Part shown: positions 29,189 through 39,177 of the stretch, piece after piece | How the letters are laid out: the number at the start of each line of letters is the position of its first letter | Position numbering within the stretch: the stretch's first letter is position 1 | Origin: Pseudomonas sp. Irchel 3A7 | GTDB lineage: Bacteria; Pseudomonadota; Gammaproteobacteria; Pseudomonadales; Pseudomonadaceae | NCBI RefSeq assembly: GCF_900187565.1 | Contig: NZ_FYED01000001.1 | Span: 372,001 to 436,000, forward strand | DNA: 64,000 bases | Direction: 5' to 3' | Made by a program: the position numbers and the translations under genes | Notes under the pieces: model-generated | The model's database searches: none | Told to the model about the DNA's origin: nothing | What the model saw: only the letters and a program-made list of their open reading frames with translations

Positions 29189-29944
29189 CTACAGATACCG
29201 CGCCATGATGTCGTCCACCACACCTTCCTTGCGCAGTTGATCCAGTGCAGCTTGCAGTTTGGCAACGGTTTCGTCCGGCACGTCCTTGTTCAGTGCCAGA
29301 TAAAGCTCGGCGCTATTGAAGCGCAACACCGTCTTGAGCCCGGTCACGCCGTCCTGTCGAGCCAGGTAACGGCCGGCCGGGTCGCCTGTGGCCCACAGGT
29401 CGATCTGGCCGTTGACCAGTTTCTTCGCGTTGTCCTGATCGCGCAGCACAACGATTGGATTGAGTCCCTGCTTGGCCAGTGTCTCGGCGATCGCATCACC
29501 TTTGTAGGCGCCGATCTTGTATTTGCGTGCATCATTCAGGGTTTCGAGGGTGATCTTGCTGTCAGCCTTGGCCAGCATGATCCAGTCGTCCGGGCCGATC
29601 GGGCCGACCCATTTGAACAACTTTTCGCGATCAGGTAGCCGCGCCATGACGAACACGCCATAACCGGGCTTTTCCAGGGTGAGTTTGTAGATCCGCTCCC
29701 AAGGGAAACGCAGCGTCAGACTGTAGGTAATGTCGGCGCGCTTGAAAATCTCACGGACGATGTCCGTGGCAATGCCACTGATGTTTTCGTCTTGCGCGAA
29801 GTTCTTGCCGTTCTTCGCCATGTTGTACGGCGGGAAGTTTTCCGTCAGCAACACCATGTCGGTGTCGGGATTGTCTGCAGCCTGCCCTCCACTGACAAAC
29901 AACAGGGAAGCGCTGGCAAGGACGAGAAGAAGGCGTTTAAGCAT
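29189..29944 (-). CDS. periplasmic substrate-binding protein (SBP family 3-like)
   Basis: A 251-residue exported protein (signal peptide LLLVLASASLLFVSGGQA). It has the bilobed type II fold of family 3 solute-binding proteins: LTENFPPYNM at the first strand, ISGIATDIVREIFKRA, then a second lobe with KIGAYKGDAIAETLAKQG and a return at LRFNSAELYLALNKD. There is no ABC permease or ATPase nearby, so it may be an orphan binding protein or sensor. The amino-acid-like ligand is inferred from family only. Confidence 0.88.
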   Translation of the reverse strand: MLKRLLLVLASASLLFVSGGQAADNPDTDMVLLTENFPPYNMAKNGKNFAQDENISGIATDIVREIFKRADITYSLTLRFPWERIYKLTLEKPGYGVFVMARLPDREKLFKWVGPIGPDDWIMLAKADSKITLETLNDARKYKIGAYKGDAIAETLAKQGLNPIVVLRDQDNAKKLVNGQIDLWATGDPAGRYLARQDGVTGLKTVLRFNSAELYLALNKDVPDETVAKLQAALDQLRKEGVVDDIMARYL

Positions 29945-30031
29945 GTCTGGCTACCGAAATCCATGGCGTACCCAAGAGTGCCTTGAGCCCGCCATGATGT
30001 CCACTGGCCTGTATTGGAATGTCAGGGTCTT

Positions 30032-30106
30032 TACGAAAACTCGCCGAGCGACGATCAGGCGAACCTGTTTTTAACGTAGCTGATCGTCGCGCAGGCAGTT
30101 TTCGTA
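30032..30106. repeat. long imperfect inverted repeat downstream of hisF
   Basis: TACGAAAACTCGCC (30032-30045) pairs with GGCAGTTTTCGTA (30094-30106) apart from one bulged base. Inside, CGACGATCAG pairs with CTGATCGTCG. The loop is TTTTTAACG-rich. It lies just after the hisF stop codon and could act as a terminator or processing hairpin, or be a dispersed palindromic element like REPs. Confidence 0.7.
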
Positions 30107-30111
30107 TGAGC

Positions 30112-30882
30112 CTAGCGCATCACGATGCCGCGATGAGCCATATAGGCCTTGGCTTCCTGCACGGTGTATTCGCCGAAGTGGAAAATACTCGCCGCCAACA
30201 CTGCACTGGCGTGGCCTTCGAGAATGCCATCGGCCAAATGCTGCAGGTTGCCGACGCCGCCGGAAGCGATCACCGGAATGCCCAGTGCATCGCTGATGGC
30301 ACGGGTTACACCGAGGTCGAAGCCGTTTTTCATGCCGTCCTGATCCATGCTGGTCAGGAGGATTTCACCGGCGCCCAGGCCTTCCATTTTCTTCGCCCAC
30401 TCGACGGCGTCGAGGCCGGTCGGCTTGCGGCCGCCGTGGGTGAAGATTTCCCAGCGCGGGGTTTCGCCAGGGCCGGAAACTTTCTTCGCATCGATGGCAA
30501 CGACGATGCACTGCGAGCCGAAATGCTGCGCAGCTTCGCCGACGAATTCCGGATTGAACACAGCCGCGGTGTTGATCGAAACCTTGTCCGCACCGGCATT
30601 GAGCAGGTTGCGAATATCTTGCACGGTACGCACGCCACCGCCGACGGTCAGCGGGATGAACACCTGGCTGGCCATGCGCTCGACGGTATGCAGCGTGGTG
30701 TCGCGACCATCGACGCTGGCGGTGATGTCGAGAAAAGTAATCTCGTCAGCACCCTGCTCGTCATACCGACGGGCGATTTCCACCGGGTCACCGGCGTCAC
30801 GGATGTTCTCGAACTTGACACCCTTGACCACCCGGCCGTTATCCACGTCCAGGCAAGGGATGATGCGTTTGGCCAGCGCCAT
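30112..30882 (-). CDS. hisF: imidazole glycerol phosphate synthase, cyclase subunit HisF
   Basis: A 256-residue (beta/alpha)8 barrel that closes the imidazole ring from PRFAR and HisH-supplied ammonia. It has the catalytic aspartates in [14 protein letters not shown] (D11) and VVAIDAKK (D130). The phosphate-binding GGVRT and ASGGVG loops are intact. It is the last gene of the hisB-hisH-DUF2164-hisA-hisF cluster. Confidence 0.98.
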   Translation of the reverse strand: MALAKRIIPCLDVDNGRVVKGVKFENIRDAGDPVEIARRYDEQGADEITFLDITASVDGRDTTLHTVERMASQVFIPLTVGGGVRTVQDIRNLLNAGADKVSINTAAVFNPEFVGEAAQHFGSQCIVVAIDAKKVSGPGETPRWEIFTHGGRKPTGLDAVEWAKKMEGLGAGEILLTSMDQDGMKNGFDLGVTRAISDALGIPVIASGGVGNLQHLADGILEGHASAVLAASIFHFGEYTVQEAKAYMAHRGIVMR

Positions 30883-30891
30883 GGTCAGTCC

Positions 30892-31629
30892 TCAGCCTTT
30901 GTACGAATCGCAGAAAGCTTGTGCTTCAGCGACATCGAGAGTGCCTTCGTAGATCGCCCGACCGGTGATCGCACCGATGATGCCTGGCGCCTTGGCGTCG
31001 AGCAGCGTCTTGATGTCACCGAGGTTGTGGATGCCGCCGGAGGCGATCACCGGGATTTTGGTGGCAGCGGCCAGCGCAGCGGTGAACGGCACGTTGCAGC
31101 CCTGCATCATGCCGTCTTTGGCGATATCGGTATAAACGATAGCGGACACGCCGTCGGCTTCGAACTGCTTGGCCAGGTCGATCACCTGAACGGTGCTGAT
31201 TTCAGCCCAACCGTCAGTGGCGACGAAACCGTCCTTGGCATCCAGGCCAACGATCACCTTGCCCGGGAACGCACGGCAGGCTTCGGCAACGAAGGCCGGA
31301 TCTTTCACGGCTTTGGTGCCGATGATCACGTAGCTCACGCCCGCTTTCACGTAGTGCTCGATGGTTTCCAGCGAACGGATGCCGCCGCCGATCTGGATCG
31401 GCAGGTTCGGGTAGCGTTTGGCGATGGCGGTGACCACTTCGCCGTTGACCGGCTGACCTTCGAACGCGCCGTTCAGGTCGACCAGATGCAGACGACGGCA
31501 ACCGCCCTCCACCCACTTGGCAGCCATGCTCACCGGGTCATCGGAGAACACCGTGGAATCTTCCATGCGGCCCTGGCGCAGACGAACACAGGCACCGTCT
31601 TTAAGATCGATAGCGGGAATAATCAGCAT
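30892..31629 (-). CDS. hisA: phosphoribosylformimino-5-aminoimidazole carboxamide ribotide isomerase HisA
   Basis: A 245-residue barrel enzyme of histidine synthesis (ProFAR to PRFAR). The N-terminal [19 protein letters not shown] and the opposing catalytic aspartate in [12 protein letters not shown] are present. The ATG at 31629 is the conserved start; the longer open frame passes through a repeat and is rejected. hisF follows 9 nt downstream. Confidence 0.98.
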   Translation of the reverse strand: MLIIPAIDLKDGACVRLRQGRMEDSTVFSDDPVSMAAKWVEGGCRRLHLVDLNGAFEGQPVNGEVVTAIAKRYPNLPIQIGGGIRSLETIEHYVKAGVSYVIIGTKAVKDPAFVAEACRAFPGKVIVGLDAKDGFVATDGWAEISTVQVIDLAKQFEADGVSAIVYTDIAKDGMMQGCNVPFTAALAAATKIPVIASGGIHNLGDIKTLLDAKAPGIIGAITGRAIYEGTLDVAEAQAFCDSYKG

Positions 31630-31649
31630 GCTTTTTCCTTCGTCAAAAG

Positions 31650-31732
31650 AGCTGCAAGCTGCAAGCCACAAGCTGCAAGCATGCGTGTGTATGTTTCTCT
31701 CTTGCAGCTTGAAGCTTGAAGCTTTCAGCTGC
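31650..31732. repeat. AGCTGCAAGC/GCTTGCAGCT repeat cluster between DUF2164 and hisA
   Basis: Three direct copies of AGCTGCAAGC-like decamers (31650-31680) face an inverted set CTTGCAGCTTGAAGCTTGAAGC (31701-31722), forming an imperfect hairpin inside the his operon. The right end overlaps the last codons of the DUF2164 gene. It is a different repeat class from the REPs. Confidence 0.8.
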
Positions 31733-31988
31733 TTTTTTCGAGCGCCCACAGGTTGCTTTCGATGCTTTCGAACCTCTCCTTGAGGTGCGCCTGCACATCG
31801 AAAATCGCCCTGTTGTAATAGTGCGGAGCAATTTCACGGGTAAACAGCTCAAGAATTTCCGCCGCCTCGAATGAACCCAGGTCCAGTTCGAAGCGATCTT
31901 CCATGAACCGCTGAATCTTGTGATTGGCTTCACGCTCCTGTTCGGGCGTGAGGGTCAGGATCGGCGGTCTGGACTTCTTGACGGCCAT
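31725..31988 (-). CDS. DUF2164 family protein
   Basis: An 87-residue cytosolic protein with the DUF2164 pattern: [34 protein letters not shown] and [11 protein letters not shown]. It sits between hisH and hisA, starting directly at the hisH stop, a position conserved in Pseudomonas his clusters. A role is not known. The 3' end runs into the AGCTGCAAGC repeat, which encodes the final Ser-Ser. Confidence 0.9.
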   Translation of the reverse strand: MAVKKSRPPILTLTPEQEREANHKIQRFMEDRFELDLGSFEAAEILELFTREIAPHYYNRAIFDVQAHLKERFESIESNLWALEKSS

Positions 31989-32627
31989 TTACCAGCGACC
32001 GTCCCACGCAGCGAAGTTCTGCAAGAGTTGCAAGCCATGGGTATGGCTTTTCTCCGGGTGGAACTGCACGGCGAAACGCGAGCCGTCGGCCAGCGCTGCG
32101 GCGAAATCGACACCGTAATGACCGCCACCCACCACCTGGCGCGCATTAGCGGCCGCGATGTAATAGCTGTGCACGAAATAGAAACGCGCCAGGTCCGGAA
32201 TGTCGTGCCACAGCGGGTGACTCACCTTCTGCTTCACTTCGTTCCAGCCCATGTGCGGGACTTTCAGGTGTTCGCCGTCTTCATGCAGGTCCTTGCCGAA
32301 GAATTTCACCGCGCCGGGAAACAGGCCGATGCAGTCGACGCCGTCGTTCTCTTCACTGGTGTCTAGCAAGGCTTGCATGCCGACACAGATGCCGAGGAAC
32401 GGACGGTCCTGGCTGACTTCACGCACCAGCGAGTCGAAGCCGAGGCGACGAATCTCCGCCATGCAATCGCGAATCGCGCCGACACCGGGGAAAACCACCC
32501 GGTCGGCTTCGCGAATCACGCTGGCATCGCTGGTGATCAGCACCTTGCCGGCACCGACGTGCTCGAGGGCCTTGGCCACCGAGTGCAGGTTGCCCATGCC
32601 GTAATCGATAACCGCGACTGTCTGCAT
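31989..32627 (-). CDS. hisH: imidazole glycerol phosphate synthase, glutaminase subunit HisH
   Basis: A 212-residue class I glutamine amidotransferase supplying ammonia to HisF. The nucleophile cysteine is in [12 protein letters not shown] and the His-Glu pair in VQFHPEKSH. The start codon overlaps the hisB stop by one base (TAATG), a sign of translational coupling. Confidence 0.98.
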   Translation of the reverse strand: MQTVAVIDYGMGNLHSVAKALEHVGAGKVLITSDASVIREADRVVFPGVGAIRDCMAEIRRLGFDSLVREVSQDRPFLGICVGMQALLDTSEENDGVDCIGLFPGAVKFFGKDLHEDGEHLKVPHMGWNEVKQKVSHPLWHDIPDLARFYFVHSYYIAAANARQVVGGGHYGVDFAAALADGSRFAVQFHPEKSHTHGLQLLQNFAAWDGRW

Positions 32628-33220
32628 TACAGAACGCCCTTGGTCGACGGCATCTGACCGGCCATGCGGTCATCGAGCTCTACGGCCATGCGCAGCGCGC
32701 GACCGAAAGCCTTGAACACGGTTTCGATCTGGTGGTGGGTGTTGTGGCCACGCAGGTTGTCGATGTGCAGGGTGACGTTGGCGTGGTTGACGAAGCCCTG
32801 AAAGAACTCCTGGAACAGGTCAACGTCGAAACCGCCGACGGTGGCACGGGTATAGGGAACGTGCATCTGCAGGCCAGGACGGCCGGAGAAGTCGATCACT
32901 ACGCGCGACAGCGCTTCATCGAGCGGCACATAGGCGTGGCCGTAACGACGGATGCCTTTCTTGTCACCGATGGCTTGGGTGAATGCCTGACCCAAGGTGA
33001 TACCGACGTCTTCCACCGTGTGGTGGTCATCGATATGCAGGTCGCCTTTGCTGACGATATCCAGGTCGATCAGCCCGTGACGGGCGATCTGGTCGAGCAT
33101 GTGCTCAAGAAAAGGCACACCGATATCAAATCGGGCCTTTCCGGTGCCATCCAGGTTGATCGAGGCTTTGATCTGGGTTTCCAGAGTGTCGCGCTCGACT
33201 GACGCCTTACGTTCGGCCAT
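32627..33220 (-). CDS. hisB: imidazoleglycerol-phosphate dehydratase HisB
   Basis: A 197-residue monofunctional IGP dehydratase. The manganese-binding motifs [20 protein letters not shown] and GHNTHHQIE are all present. I use the ATG at 33220 ([12 protein letters not shown]), the usual Pseudomonas start, instead of the frame's upstream limit at 33256. It is the first gene of this his cluster; a REP pair lies upstream. Confidence 0.97.
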   Translation of the reverse strand: MAERKASVERDTLETQIKASINLDGTGKARFDIGVPFLEHMLDQIARHGLIDLDIVSKGDLHIDDHHTVEDVGITLGQAFTQAIGDKKGIRRYGHAYVPLDEALSRVVIDFSGRPGLQMHVPYTRATVGGFDVDLFQEFFQGFVNHANVTLHIDNLRGHNTHHQIETVFKAFGRALRMAVELDDRMAGQMPSTKGVL

Positions 33221-33377
33221 CACCAGCTCCGCAAAATCATTGGGCGAAAAAGGCAACCATTATAGGGGCGCGGGCGCCAAACAGAAACACGAGAGGTGAT
33301 ATCGCTGACGGATAGAATCCCCGGCCGTCGGGGATAGACATGTCCATACAAGCCATTGGCATGGATCACAAAACAAA

Positions 33378-33468
33378 TGTGGGAGCGAGCCTGCTCGCGA
33401 AAGGGGCTGCACATTCAACATCTCTGTCGACTGTCAGACCGCATTCGCGAGCAGGCTCGCTCCCACAG
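33378..33468. repeat. REP pair
   Basis: Two inverted REP cores about 40 bp apart between the MFS carrier stop codon and hisB. This is the last REP before the tRNA-Phe island; none is seen from here to the window end. Confidence 0.9.
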
Positions 33469-33512
33469 GGTTTGGCGTTGGCCTGAAGATACCAGGCCAG
33501 ACCCTCAGCTTC

Positions 33513-35174
33513 TTAGTGGAACAGAACCGCCGTTTTCTGCAGGGTCACCCAGACACCCCACGCCAACGGAAGACCGACCACCAGCCAGGCAGCCACTGCC
33601 AACGGCTTGGTGCCCGCGGCCGCTTTCCACTCCAGTGAGGTGCTGCTGTCAGCGCCTTTGTCGTGGCCCAGCGCCTGTTCGGCGGCCAGCTCGGCATCGG
33701 TCATGAAGTATTTGTCGGCCACCGGGCGCACCAGCAGGTTGCAGATGAAACCCAGCACCAGCAGGCCCGCCAGGATGTACAAGGTGATGTCGTAAGCCGC
33801 GGCACGCTCAACGCCGATGCTCAACTGATACTCACGCAGGTAGTTCACCAGCACCGGACCCAACACGCCCGCCGCCGCCCACGCCGTCAACAGACGACCG
33901 TGGATCGCGCCGACCATTTGCGTACCGAACAGATCCGCCAGGTAAGCCGGAACGGTGGCAAAACCACCGCCGTACATCGACAGAATGACGCAGAACGCCG
34001 CCACGAACAGCGCAACGCTGCCCAGATGACCGAGGTTCGGAATCAGCGCATACAGGGCAAAGCCCAGGGCGAAGAACACGAAATAGGTGTTTTTACGGCC
34101 CAGGTAGTCCGAGAACGATGCCCAGAAGAACCGGCCACCAATGTTGAACAGACTCAGCAAACCAGTGAAGCCGGCAGCAATGGCGGCGATCGAGGCCAGT
34201 TGCGAAGCGTCCAGTTGACCAAACGCCAGATCGTTACCCAGCAACTTGCCACCGAAGACTTCCTGCAACAGCGGCGAAGCCATGCCGAGGATGCCGATAC
34301 CGGCCGACACGTTCAGGCACAGCACCAGCCATACCAGACGGAATTGCGGCGTTTTCCACGCAACGCTCACGTGCACGTGACGGTTGGTGATCATCGCATT
34401 GGAGGCTTTTTTCGCCGGAGCGGTCCAGCCTTCAGGCTTCCAGCCGGTTGGCGGAACGCGGTAGGACAAGGCACCACCGATCATGAACACAAAGTAGATC
34501 GCAGCCATTGCCACGAAGCTCTGCCAAACCCCAACGCCTTCCGGCGAACCGAAGTGGCTCATCAAAGCCGTCGCCAGGGGTGCACCAACCATCGCACCAC
34601 CGCCGAAGCCCATGATCGCCATGCCGGTCGCCATGCCGCGCTTGTCCGGGAACCACTTGATCAGGGTCGACACCGGCGAGATATAACCCAGGCCAAGGCC
34701 GATACCGCCGATGACCCCGGAGCCGATCCACATCAGCCAGATCTGGTGGGTATAGATCCCCAGCGCAGAAATCAGCAAACCACCACACCAGCACAGTGCC
34801 GATACGACACCGGCCTTACGCGGCCCGGCATGTTCCAGCCAGCCGCCCCAGATGGCTGCAGAGCAACCCAGGAAGATGAAGAACAGCGTGTAGATCCAGC
34901 CGAGCATCGAGATCGGCCAGTCGCATTGCGAAGAAAAGACTTGAGCGATGAAGCTCATGTCCGGCGCGCAAGCTACCGCTTTGGTGATGCCCAAGGCCTT
35001 GGACAGTGGCAGCCAGAACACCGAGAAGCCGTAGGCCATGCCGATGCAAAGGTGGATGGCCAGAGCGGCCGGTGGCACCAGCCAACGGTTGAACCCGGGC
35101 TTGGCGATGATGCGTTCCTTGGACAGGAACGAGGGCTGGTCGGCATAGCCGTCCGCCGCGATACTCGTGGTCAT
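33513..35174 (-). CDS. OFA family MFS transporter (oxalate/formate antiporter type)
   Basis: A 553-residue carrier with twelve or more membrane helices. The N-terminal GFNRWLVPPAALAIHLCIGMAYGFSVF and the loop IKWFPDKRGMATGMAIMGFGGGAM are OFA hallmarks. An unusually long loop after helix 3/4 (CAPDMSFIAQVFSSQCDWPIS) is typical of the large Pseudomonas OFA members. The start at 35174 follows GGGGGA; the upstream extension is rejected. A carboxylate substrate is inferred from family. Confidence 0.9.
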   Translation of the reverse strand: MTTSIAADGYADQPSFLSKERIIAKPGFNRWLVPPAALAIHLCIGMAYGFSVFWLPLSKALGITKAVACAPDMSFIAQVFSSQCDWPISMLGWIYTLFFIFLGCSAAIWGGWLEHAGPRKAGVVSALCWCGGLLISALGIYTHQIWLMWIGSGVIGGIGLGLGYISPVSTLIKWFPDKRGMATGMAIMGFGGGAMVGAPLATALMSHFGSPEGVGVWQSFVAMAAIYFVFMIGGALSYRVPPTGWKPEGWTAPAKKASNAMITNRHVHVSVAWKTPQFRLVWLVLCLNVSAGIGILGMASPLLQEVFGGKLLGNDLAFGQLDASQLASIAAIAAGFTGLLSLFNIGGRFFWASFSDYLGRKNTYFVFFALGFALYALIPNLGHLGSVALFVAAFCVILSMYGGGFATVPAYLADLFGTQMVGAIHGRLLTAWAAAGVLGPVLVNYLREYQLSIGVERAAAYDITLYILAGLLVLGFICNLLVRPVADKYFMTDAELAAEQALGHDKGADSSTSLEWKAAAGTKPLAVAAWLVVGLPLAWGVWVTLQKTAVLFH

Positions 35175-35401
35175 TGTGTATCCCCCAATTATTAGTATGG
35201 TTCGCCAGCCACTCTTCACCCCCAGCCTTGTTGCACGCAGGCATGACTGTCTTTTTCAGGGCAAAGCTCCATTTTGGTGCGACATCAGGTCACAGAAGGA
35301 CCGACGAACGGGCGAAGGTTACCATTTGCACGTGACAGAAAAACCAAACTGATATCACCTTTTTCAATGTTGTCTGTTCTCGTACCTCAGAAGGATTGTC
35401 C

Positions 35402-35806
35402 ATGCCCATCGTTGTCGAGTCGTTGAACGAAGCCACCAGCCAGGATCAGCAGGATCTGCAGAAAATCTACCGTGACGCTCCACAGTGGCTGTTTGCGCCA
35501 TTTACAGGGGATACACAGCTGATCGAGGTCTGCCTGCAGGAAGGCTCGATGATCGCGGGGCGCTTCAACGATCGACTGTTGGGTGCGGCACGCCTGCAAC
35601 GGCACCCGGACGTGTGGCATTTGTCTCAATTGTGTGTACGAAAAGTCACCCGACGCCGTGGCGTCGCGGAGCGACTGGTGCGTGAAGCACAGGCCATGGC
35701 CGCGCAATCCGGCGCCACTCTGCGCCTGCTGGCACCTGCCGGGCACTTGGAAGCCCAGGCATTGGCAGCCAAGTTGAACGTGCCGCTCGATGCCACGCCG
35801 GAGTGA
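35402..35806 (+). CDS. PanZ/PanM-like GNAT acetyl-CoA sensor
   Basis: A 134-residue GNAT-fold protein resembling PanZ (PanM), the acetyl-CoA-dependent partner that matures aspartate decarboxylase PanD in enteric bacteria. The acetyl-CoA loop is degenerate (VTRRRGVAERLVREA) as in that family, and WLFAPFTGDTQLIE resembles the PanZ N terminus. The ATG at 35402 follows AAGGA. PanD is not in the window. Pseudomonas PanD may not need PanZ, so the physiological partner is uncertain. Confidence 0.75.
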   Translation: MPIVVESLNEATSQDQQDLQKIYRDAPQWLFAPFTGDTQLIEVCLQEGSMIAGRFNDRLLGAARLQRHPDVWHLSQLCVRKVTRRRGVAERLVREAQAMAAQSGATLRLLAPAGHLEAQALAAKLNVPLDATPE

Positions 35807-35884
35807 TCGATGACCGGTCAAACGTTTCGGGGCGCTATACTCCTCGGCTAAATTTCGAATTCGACTAACTACAAGGACTCGCCC

Positions 35885-38113
35885 ATGAAAGCGTTCGGCA
35901 AAATCCTGGGTCTGGTGCTTCTCGGGTTGCTGCTGATCATTGTGGCGCTGGGCTTTGCCCTGACCCACCTCTTCGATCCCAACGACTACAAGGAAGAGAT
36001 CCGCCAGATTGCCCGCGACAAGGCCCACATCGAGCTGACGCTCAATGGCGATATCGGCTGGAGCCTGTTCCCGTGGCTGGGTCTGGAACTGCACGACGCC
36101 GCTGTGGCGACCCTGGCCAAACCCGCCGAACCCTTCGCTGATTTGCAGATGCTCGGTCTGTCGGTCCGCGTGCTGCCTCTGCTGCGCCGTGAAGTGCAGA
36201 TGAGCGATGTGCGCGTCGAAGGTTTGAACCTGCGCCTGAGCCGCGACAAGGACGGCCACGGCAACTGGGAAGACATCGGCAAGGTCCCGGCCACTTCGAA
36301 CACCGCTGGCACACCTCCCGCCACTACCAGCGAGCCTGAACCGCAAACCACCGCTCAAGCAGAGAAACCAGCTCAACCCGTTCGCCTGGACATCGACAGC
36401 CTGACGGTCAACAACGCCCGCGTCGAATACAGCGACGAGAAAACCGGCCGCCAATTCAGCGCGGAAAGCATCCAGCTGAGTACGGGGCCGGTGCACGACT
36501 CAACCAACATTCCGGTCAAGCTCACCGCATTCCTGGGTACCAACCAACCGGTCCTGCGGGTCCGCACCGAGCTCAACGGCGAGCTGCGTTTCGAACGCGC
36601 GTTGCAGCGCTACAAGTTCGAGGACATGAAACTGTCCGGTGAAGTCGCCGGCGATCCGTTGCAAGGCAAGACCATGACCTTCGCCGCCCAGGGCCAGTTG
36701 CTGCTGGACAAGGCCGCCAACGTCGCTGAATGGACCGGCATCAAGATTTCCGCCAACCAACTGCGCGCGCTGGGTGAGCTGAAGGTCAATGACCTGGACA
36801 AGACCCCGCAGGTCAGCGGCGGCCTGTCGATTGCCCAGTTCGATCTGGCAAAGTTCGTCGACAGCATCGGCCAGAAACTCCCGGCGATGGCCGAAGGCAG
36901 CCTGAGCAAAGTCGAACTGGTGAGCCGCCTGGCAGGCACGCCCACCAGCGTCGTACTGGATGACATCAACCTGAAAGTCGACGACAGCACCTTCAGCGGG
37001 CGCATCGCCGTCGAGGACTTCGCCAAACAATCGCTGCGCGCCACCCTCAAGGCCGACACCTTTAACGTCGACCGTTACTTGCCGCCAAAATCGGCCGAGG
37101 CCAGCAGCGTGAAACAGGTGCGTCAGGCCGAAGTCGCCAGCACCGAAGCCGATGCCATGGCGGGCGCCGGCAGCACCCCGCTGCCACCGGCACCGACCAA
37201 AGAGGCGTGGAGCAATGAACGCCTGTTGCCGGTGGAACGCCTGAGCAAGCTGGATGTGGACGCCGACCTGACTTTCGGCCAGCTGACCCTGGAAAAACTG
37301 CCGATCCACAACGCCGCGCTCAAGGCCAACGGCCAAGGCGGAATGCTGACACTGACGAGCCTGCGCGGGGACTTGTACGAAGGCAACTTCGAAGCCAAAG
37401 GCACGCTCGATGTGCGCCAGCAAGCGCCTGTATTGAATTTGCAGACGCAAATCAGCCGGGTGCCGGCGGAAAAAATCCTCGAAAGCCAGGGCAAAAATCC
37501 ACCAGTCAAAGGCTTGGTCACATTCAACAGCAATGTGACCGGCAGCGGTAACAGTCAGAAAGCACTGATCGAAACCCTCAATGGCAACGCCAGTTTCGTC
37601 ATCAACGATGGCGTGCTGCTCAACGCTAACCTCGAACAACAGTTGTGCAAAGGCATCGCCACACTCAACCGCAAATCCCTCAATGGCGAGCCGCGGGGCA
37701 AGGACACACCCTTCCAGGAACTCAAGGGCAACCTGAATTTGCGTAACGGTGTGGCCAGCAACCCGGACCTGAAAGTGCGCATCCCGGGCATGACCGTCAA
37801 CGGCAACGGTGATGTCGATCTGCGGGTACTGGGCATGGACTACCGCGTGGGCATCATCGTCGAAGGCGACAAGAGTGACATGCCGGACCCGGCTTGCCAG
37901 GTGGGCGAGAAATTCGTCGGCATCGAATGGCCGCTGCGCTGCCGTGGTCCGCTGGAGCTGGGCGCCAAGGCCTGCCGACTGGATAACGAACGCATGGGTC
38001 AGGTCGCGAGCAAACTGGCTGGCGAGCGGATCAGCGAAAAAATCGACGAAAAGCTTGGCGACAAGGTCAGCCCGGAACTCAAAGATGCACTCAAGGGGCT
38101 GTTCAAGCGATGA
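35885..38113 (+). CDS. asmA: AsmA family protein
   Basis: A 742-residue envelope protein: an N-terminal membrane helix (ILGLVLLGLLLIIVALGFAL, about 7-26) and a very long periplasmic repeat-beta region. The AsmA N-terminal motif FDPNDYKEEI is followed by the C-terminal AsmA_2 domain (ETLNGNASFVINDGVLLNANLEQ). Members of this AsmA/TamB/YhdP group form bridge-like lipid conduits between the membranes. A Pro/Thr/Glu-rich insert lies at about residues 135-165. Its stop overlaps the mutY start by 4 nt. Confidence 0.95.
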   Translation: MKAFGKILGLVLLGLLLIIVALGFALTHLFDPNDYKEEIRQIARDKAHIELTLNGDIGWSLFPWLGLELHDAAVATLAKPAEPFADLQMLGLSVRVLPLLRREVQMSDVRVEGLNLRLSRDKDGHGNWEDIGKVPATSNTAGTPPATTSEPEPQTTAQAEKPAQPVRLDIDSLTVNNARVEYSDEKTGRQFSAESIQLSTGPVHDSTNIPVKLTAFLGTNQPVLRVRTELNGELRFERALQRYKFEDMKLSGEVAGDPLQGKTMTFAAQGQLLLDKAANVAEWTGIKISANQLRALGELKVNDLDKTPQVSGGLSIAQFDLAKFVDSIGQKLPAMAEGSLSKVELVSRLAGTPTSVVLDDINLKVDDSTFSGRIAVEDFAKQSLRATLKADTFNVDRYLPPKSAEASSVKQVRQAEVASTEADAMAGAGSTPLPPAPTKEAWSNERLLPVERLSKLDVDADLTFGQLTLEKLPIHNAALKANGQGGMLTLTSLRGDLYEGNFEAKGTLDVRQQAPVLNLQTQISRVPAEKILESQGKNPPVKGLVTFNSNVTGSGNSQKALIETLNGNASFVINDGVLLNANLEQQLCKGIATLNRKSLNGEPRGKDTPFQELKGNLNLRNGVASNPDLKVRIPGMTVNGNGDVDLRVLGMDYRVGIIVEGDKSDMPDPACQVGEKFVGIEWPLRCRGPLELGAKACRLDNERMGQVASKLAGERISEKIDEKLGDKVSPELKDALKGLFKR

Positions 38114-39177
38114 GAGCCGAGCAGTTTTCAATGGCGGTGCTGGATTGGTACGACCGCCACGGCCGTCATGATTTGCCCTGGCAACAGGACATCAACCCCT
38201 ATCGGGTGTGGGTCTCGGAAATCATGTTGCAGCAAACCCAGGTCAGCACGGTGCTGAATTACTTCGACCGTTTCATGGCTTCGCTGCCAACCGTCGAAGC
38301 CCTGGCCGCCGCACCGGAGGACGAAGTGCTGCACCTGTGGACGGGCCTGGGTTACTACACCCGCGCGCGCAATCTGCAGAAAACCGCGAAGATCGTCGTC
38401 GACCAATACGGCGGCGAATTTCCCCGTGACGTGGAAAAACTCACGGACCTGCCGGGCATCGGCCTGTCCACCGCCGGGGCCATTGCCAGTATCAGCATGG
38501 GCCTGCGTGCGCCGATCCTCGACGGCAACGTCAAACGGGTCCTGGCGCGCTTTACCGCGCAAGAAGGCTATCCCGGCGAGCCGAAGGTCGCCAAACAGCT
38601 ATGGGCGAACGCTGAGCGCTTTACGCCACATGATCGGGTCAACGCCTACACCCAGGCGATGATGGATCTTGGGGCGACGCTGTGCACCCGCAGCAAACCG
38701 AGCTGCCTGCTCTGCCCGCTGGAAAAGGGCTGCGAAGCGCACATGCTGGGTCTGGAAACCCGTTATCCGATCCCCAAGCCGCGCAAAGCCATCCCGCAGA
38801 AGCGAACGCTGATGCCGATGCTTGCCAACGGTGAGGGCGCGATCCTGCTTTACCGCCGCCCTTCCACGGGCCTGTGGGGCGGTCTCTGGAGCTTGCCGGA
38901 ACTCGACGACCTCGACGACCTGCAGCATCTGGCTTCGCAGCATTCGCTGGAACTGGGCGTCCAGCAGGCGTTGCCGAGCCTGGTGCACACCTTCAGCCAT
39001 TTTCAGTTGTCCATCGAACCCTGGCTGGTTCAGGTCCAGGAGGCTGGCCATCACGTGGCCGAGGCCGACTGGCTCTGGTATAACCTCGCCACCCCGCCGC
39101 GCCTGGGCCTCGCCGCCCCGGTCAAGACCTTGCTCGAACGCGCGGCCGTCGTATTGAACGCAGGAGAGTCGTCATGA
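38110..39177 (+). CDS. mutY: A/G-specific adenine glycosylase MutY
   Basis: A 355-residue base-excision enzyme removing adenine opposite 8-oxoguanine. Catalytic E37 ([12 protein letters not shown]), the Hh[13 protein letters not shown] with an aspartate in LDGNVKR, and the 4Fe-4S cysteines C192-x6-C-x2-C-x5-C are present. The C-terminal NUDIX-like domain that recognises 8-oxoG follows from about residue 230. It overlaps asmA upstream and yggX downstream by 4 nt each, a conserved trio. Confidence 0.98.
   Translation: MRAEQFSMAVLDWYDRHGRHDLPWQQDINPYRVWVSEIMLQQTQVSTVLNYFDRFMASLPTVEALAAAPEDEVLHLWTGLGYYTRARNLQKTAKIVVDQYGGEFPRDVEKLTDLPGIGLSTAGAIASISMGLRAPILDGNVKRVLARFTAQEGYPGEPKVAKQLWANAERFTPHDRVNAYTQAMMDLGATLCTRSKPSCLLCPLEKGCEAHMLGLETRYPIPKPRKAIPQKRTLMPMLANGEGAILLYRRPSTGLWGGLWSLPELDDLDDLQHLASQHSLELGVQQALPSLVHTFSHFQLSIEPWLVQVQEAGHHVAEADWLWYNLATPPRLGLAAPVKTLLERAAVVLNAGESS

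Noticed and set aside
30019..31719. 566-codon plus-strand frame opposite hisF-hisA
   Set aside because: Antisense of two his genes and of the repeat between them.
36500..38131. 543-codon minus-strand frame opposite asmA
   Set aside because: Shadow of asmA; Gln/His/Val-rich composition typical of antisense translation.
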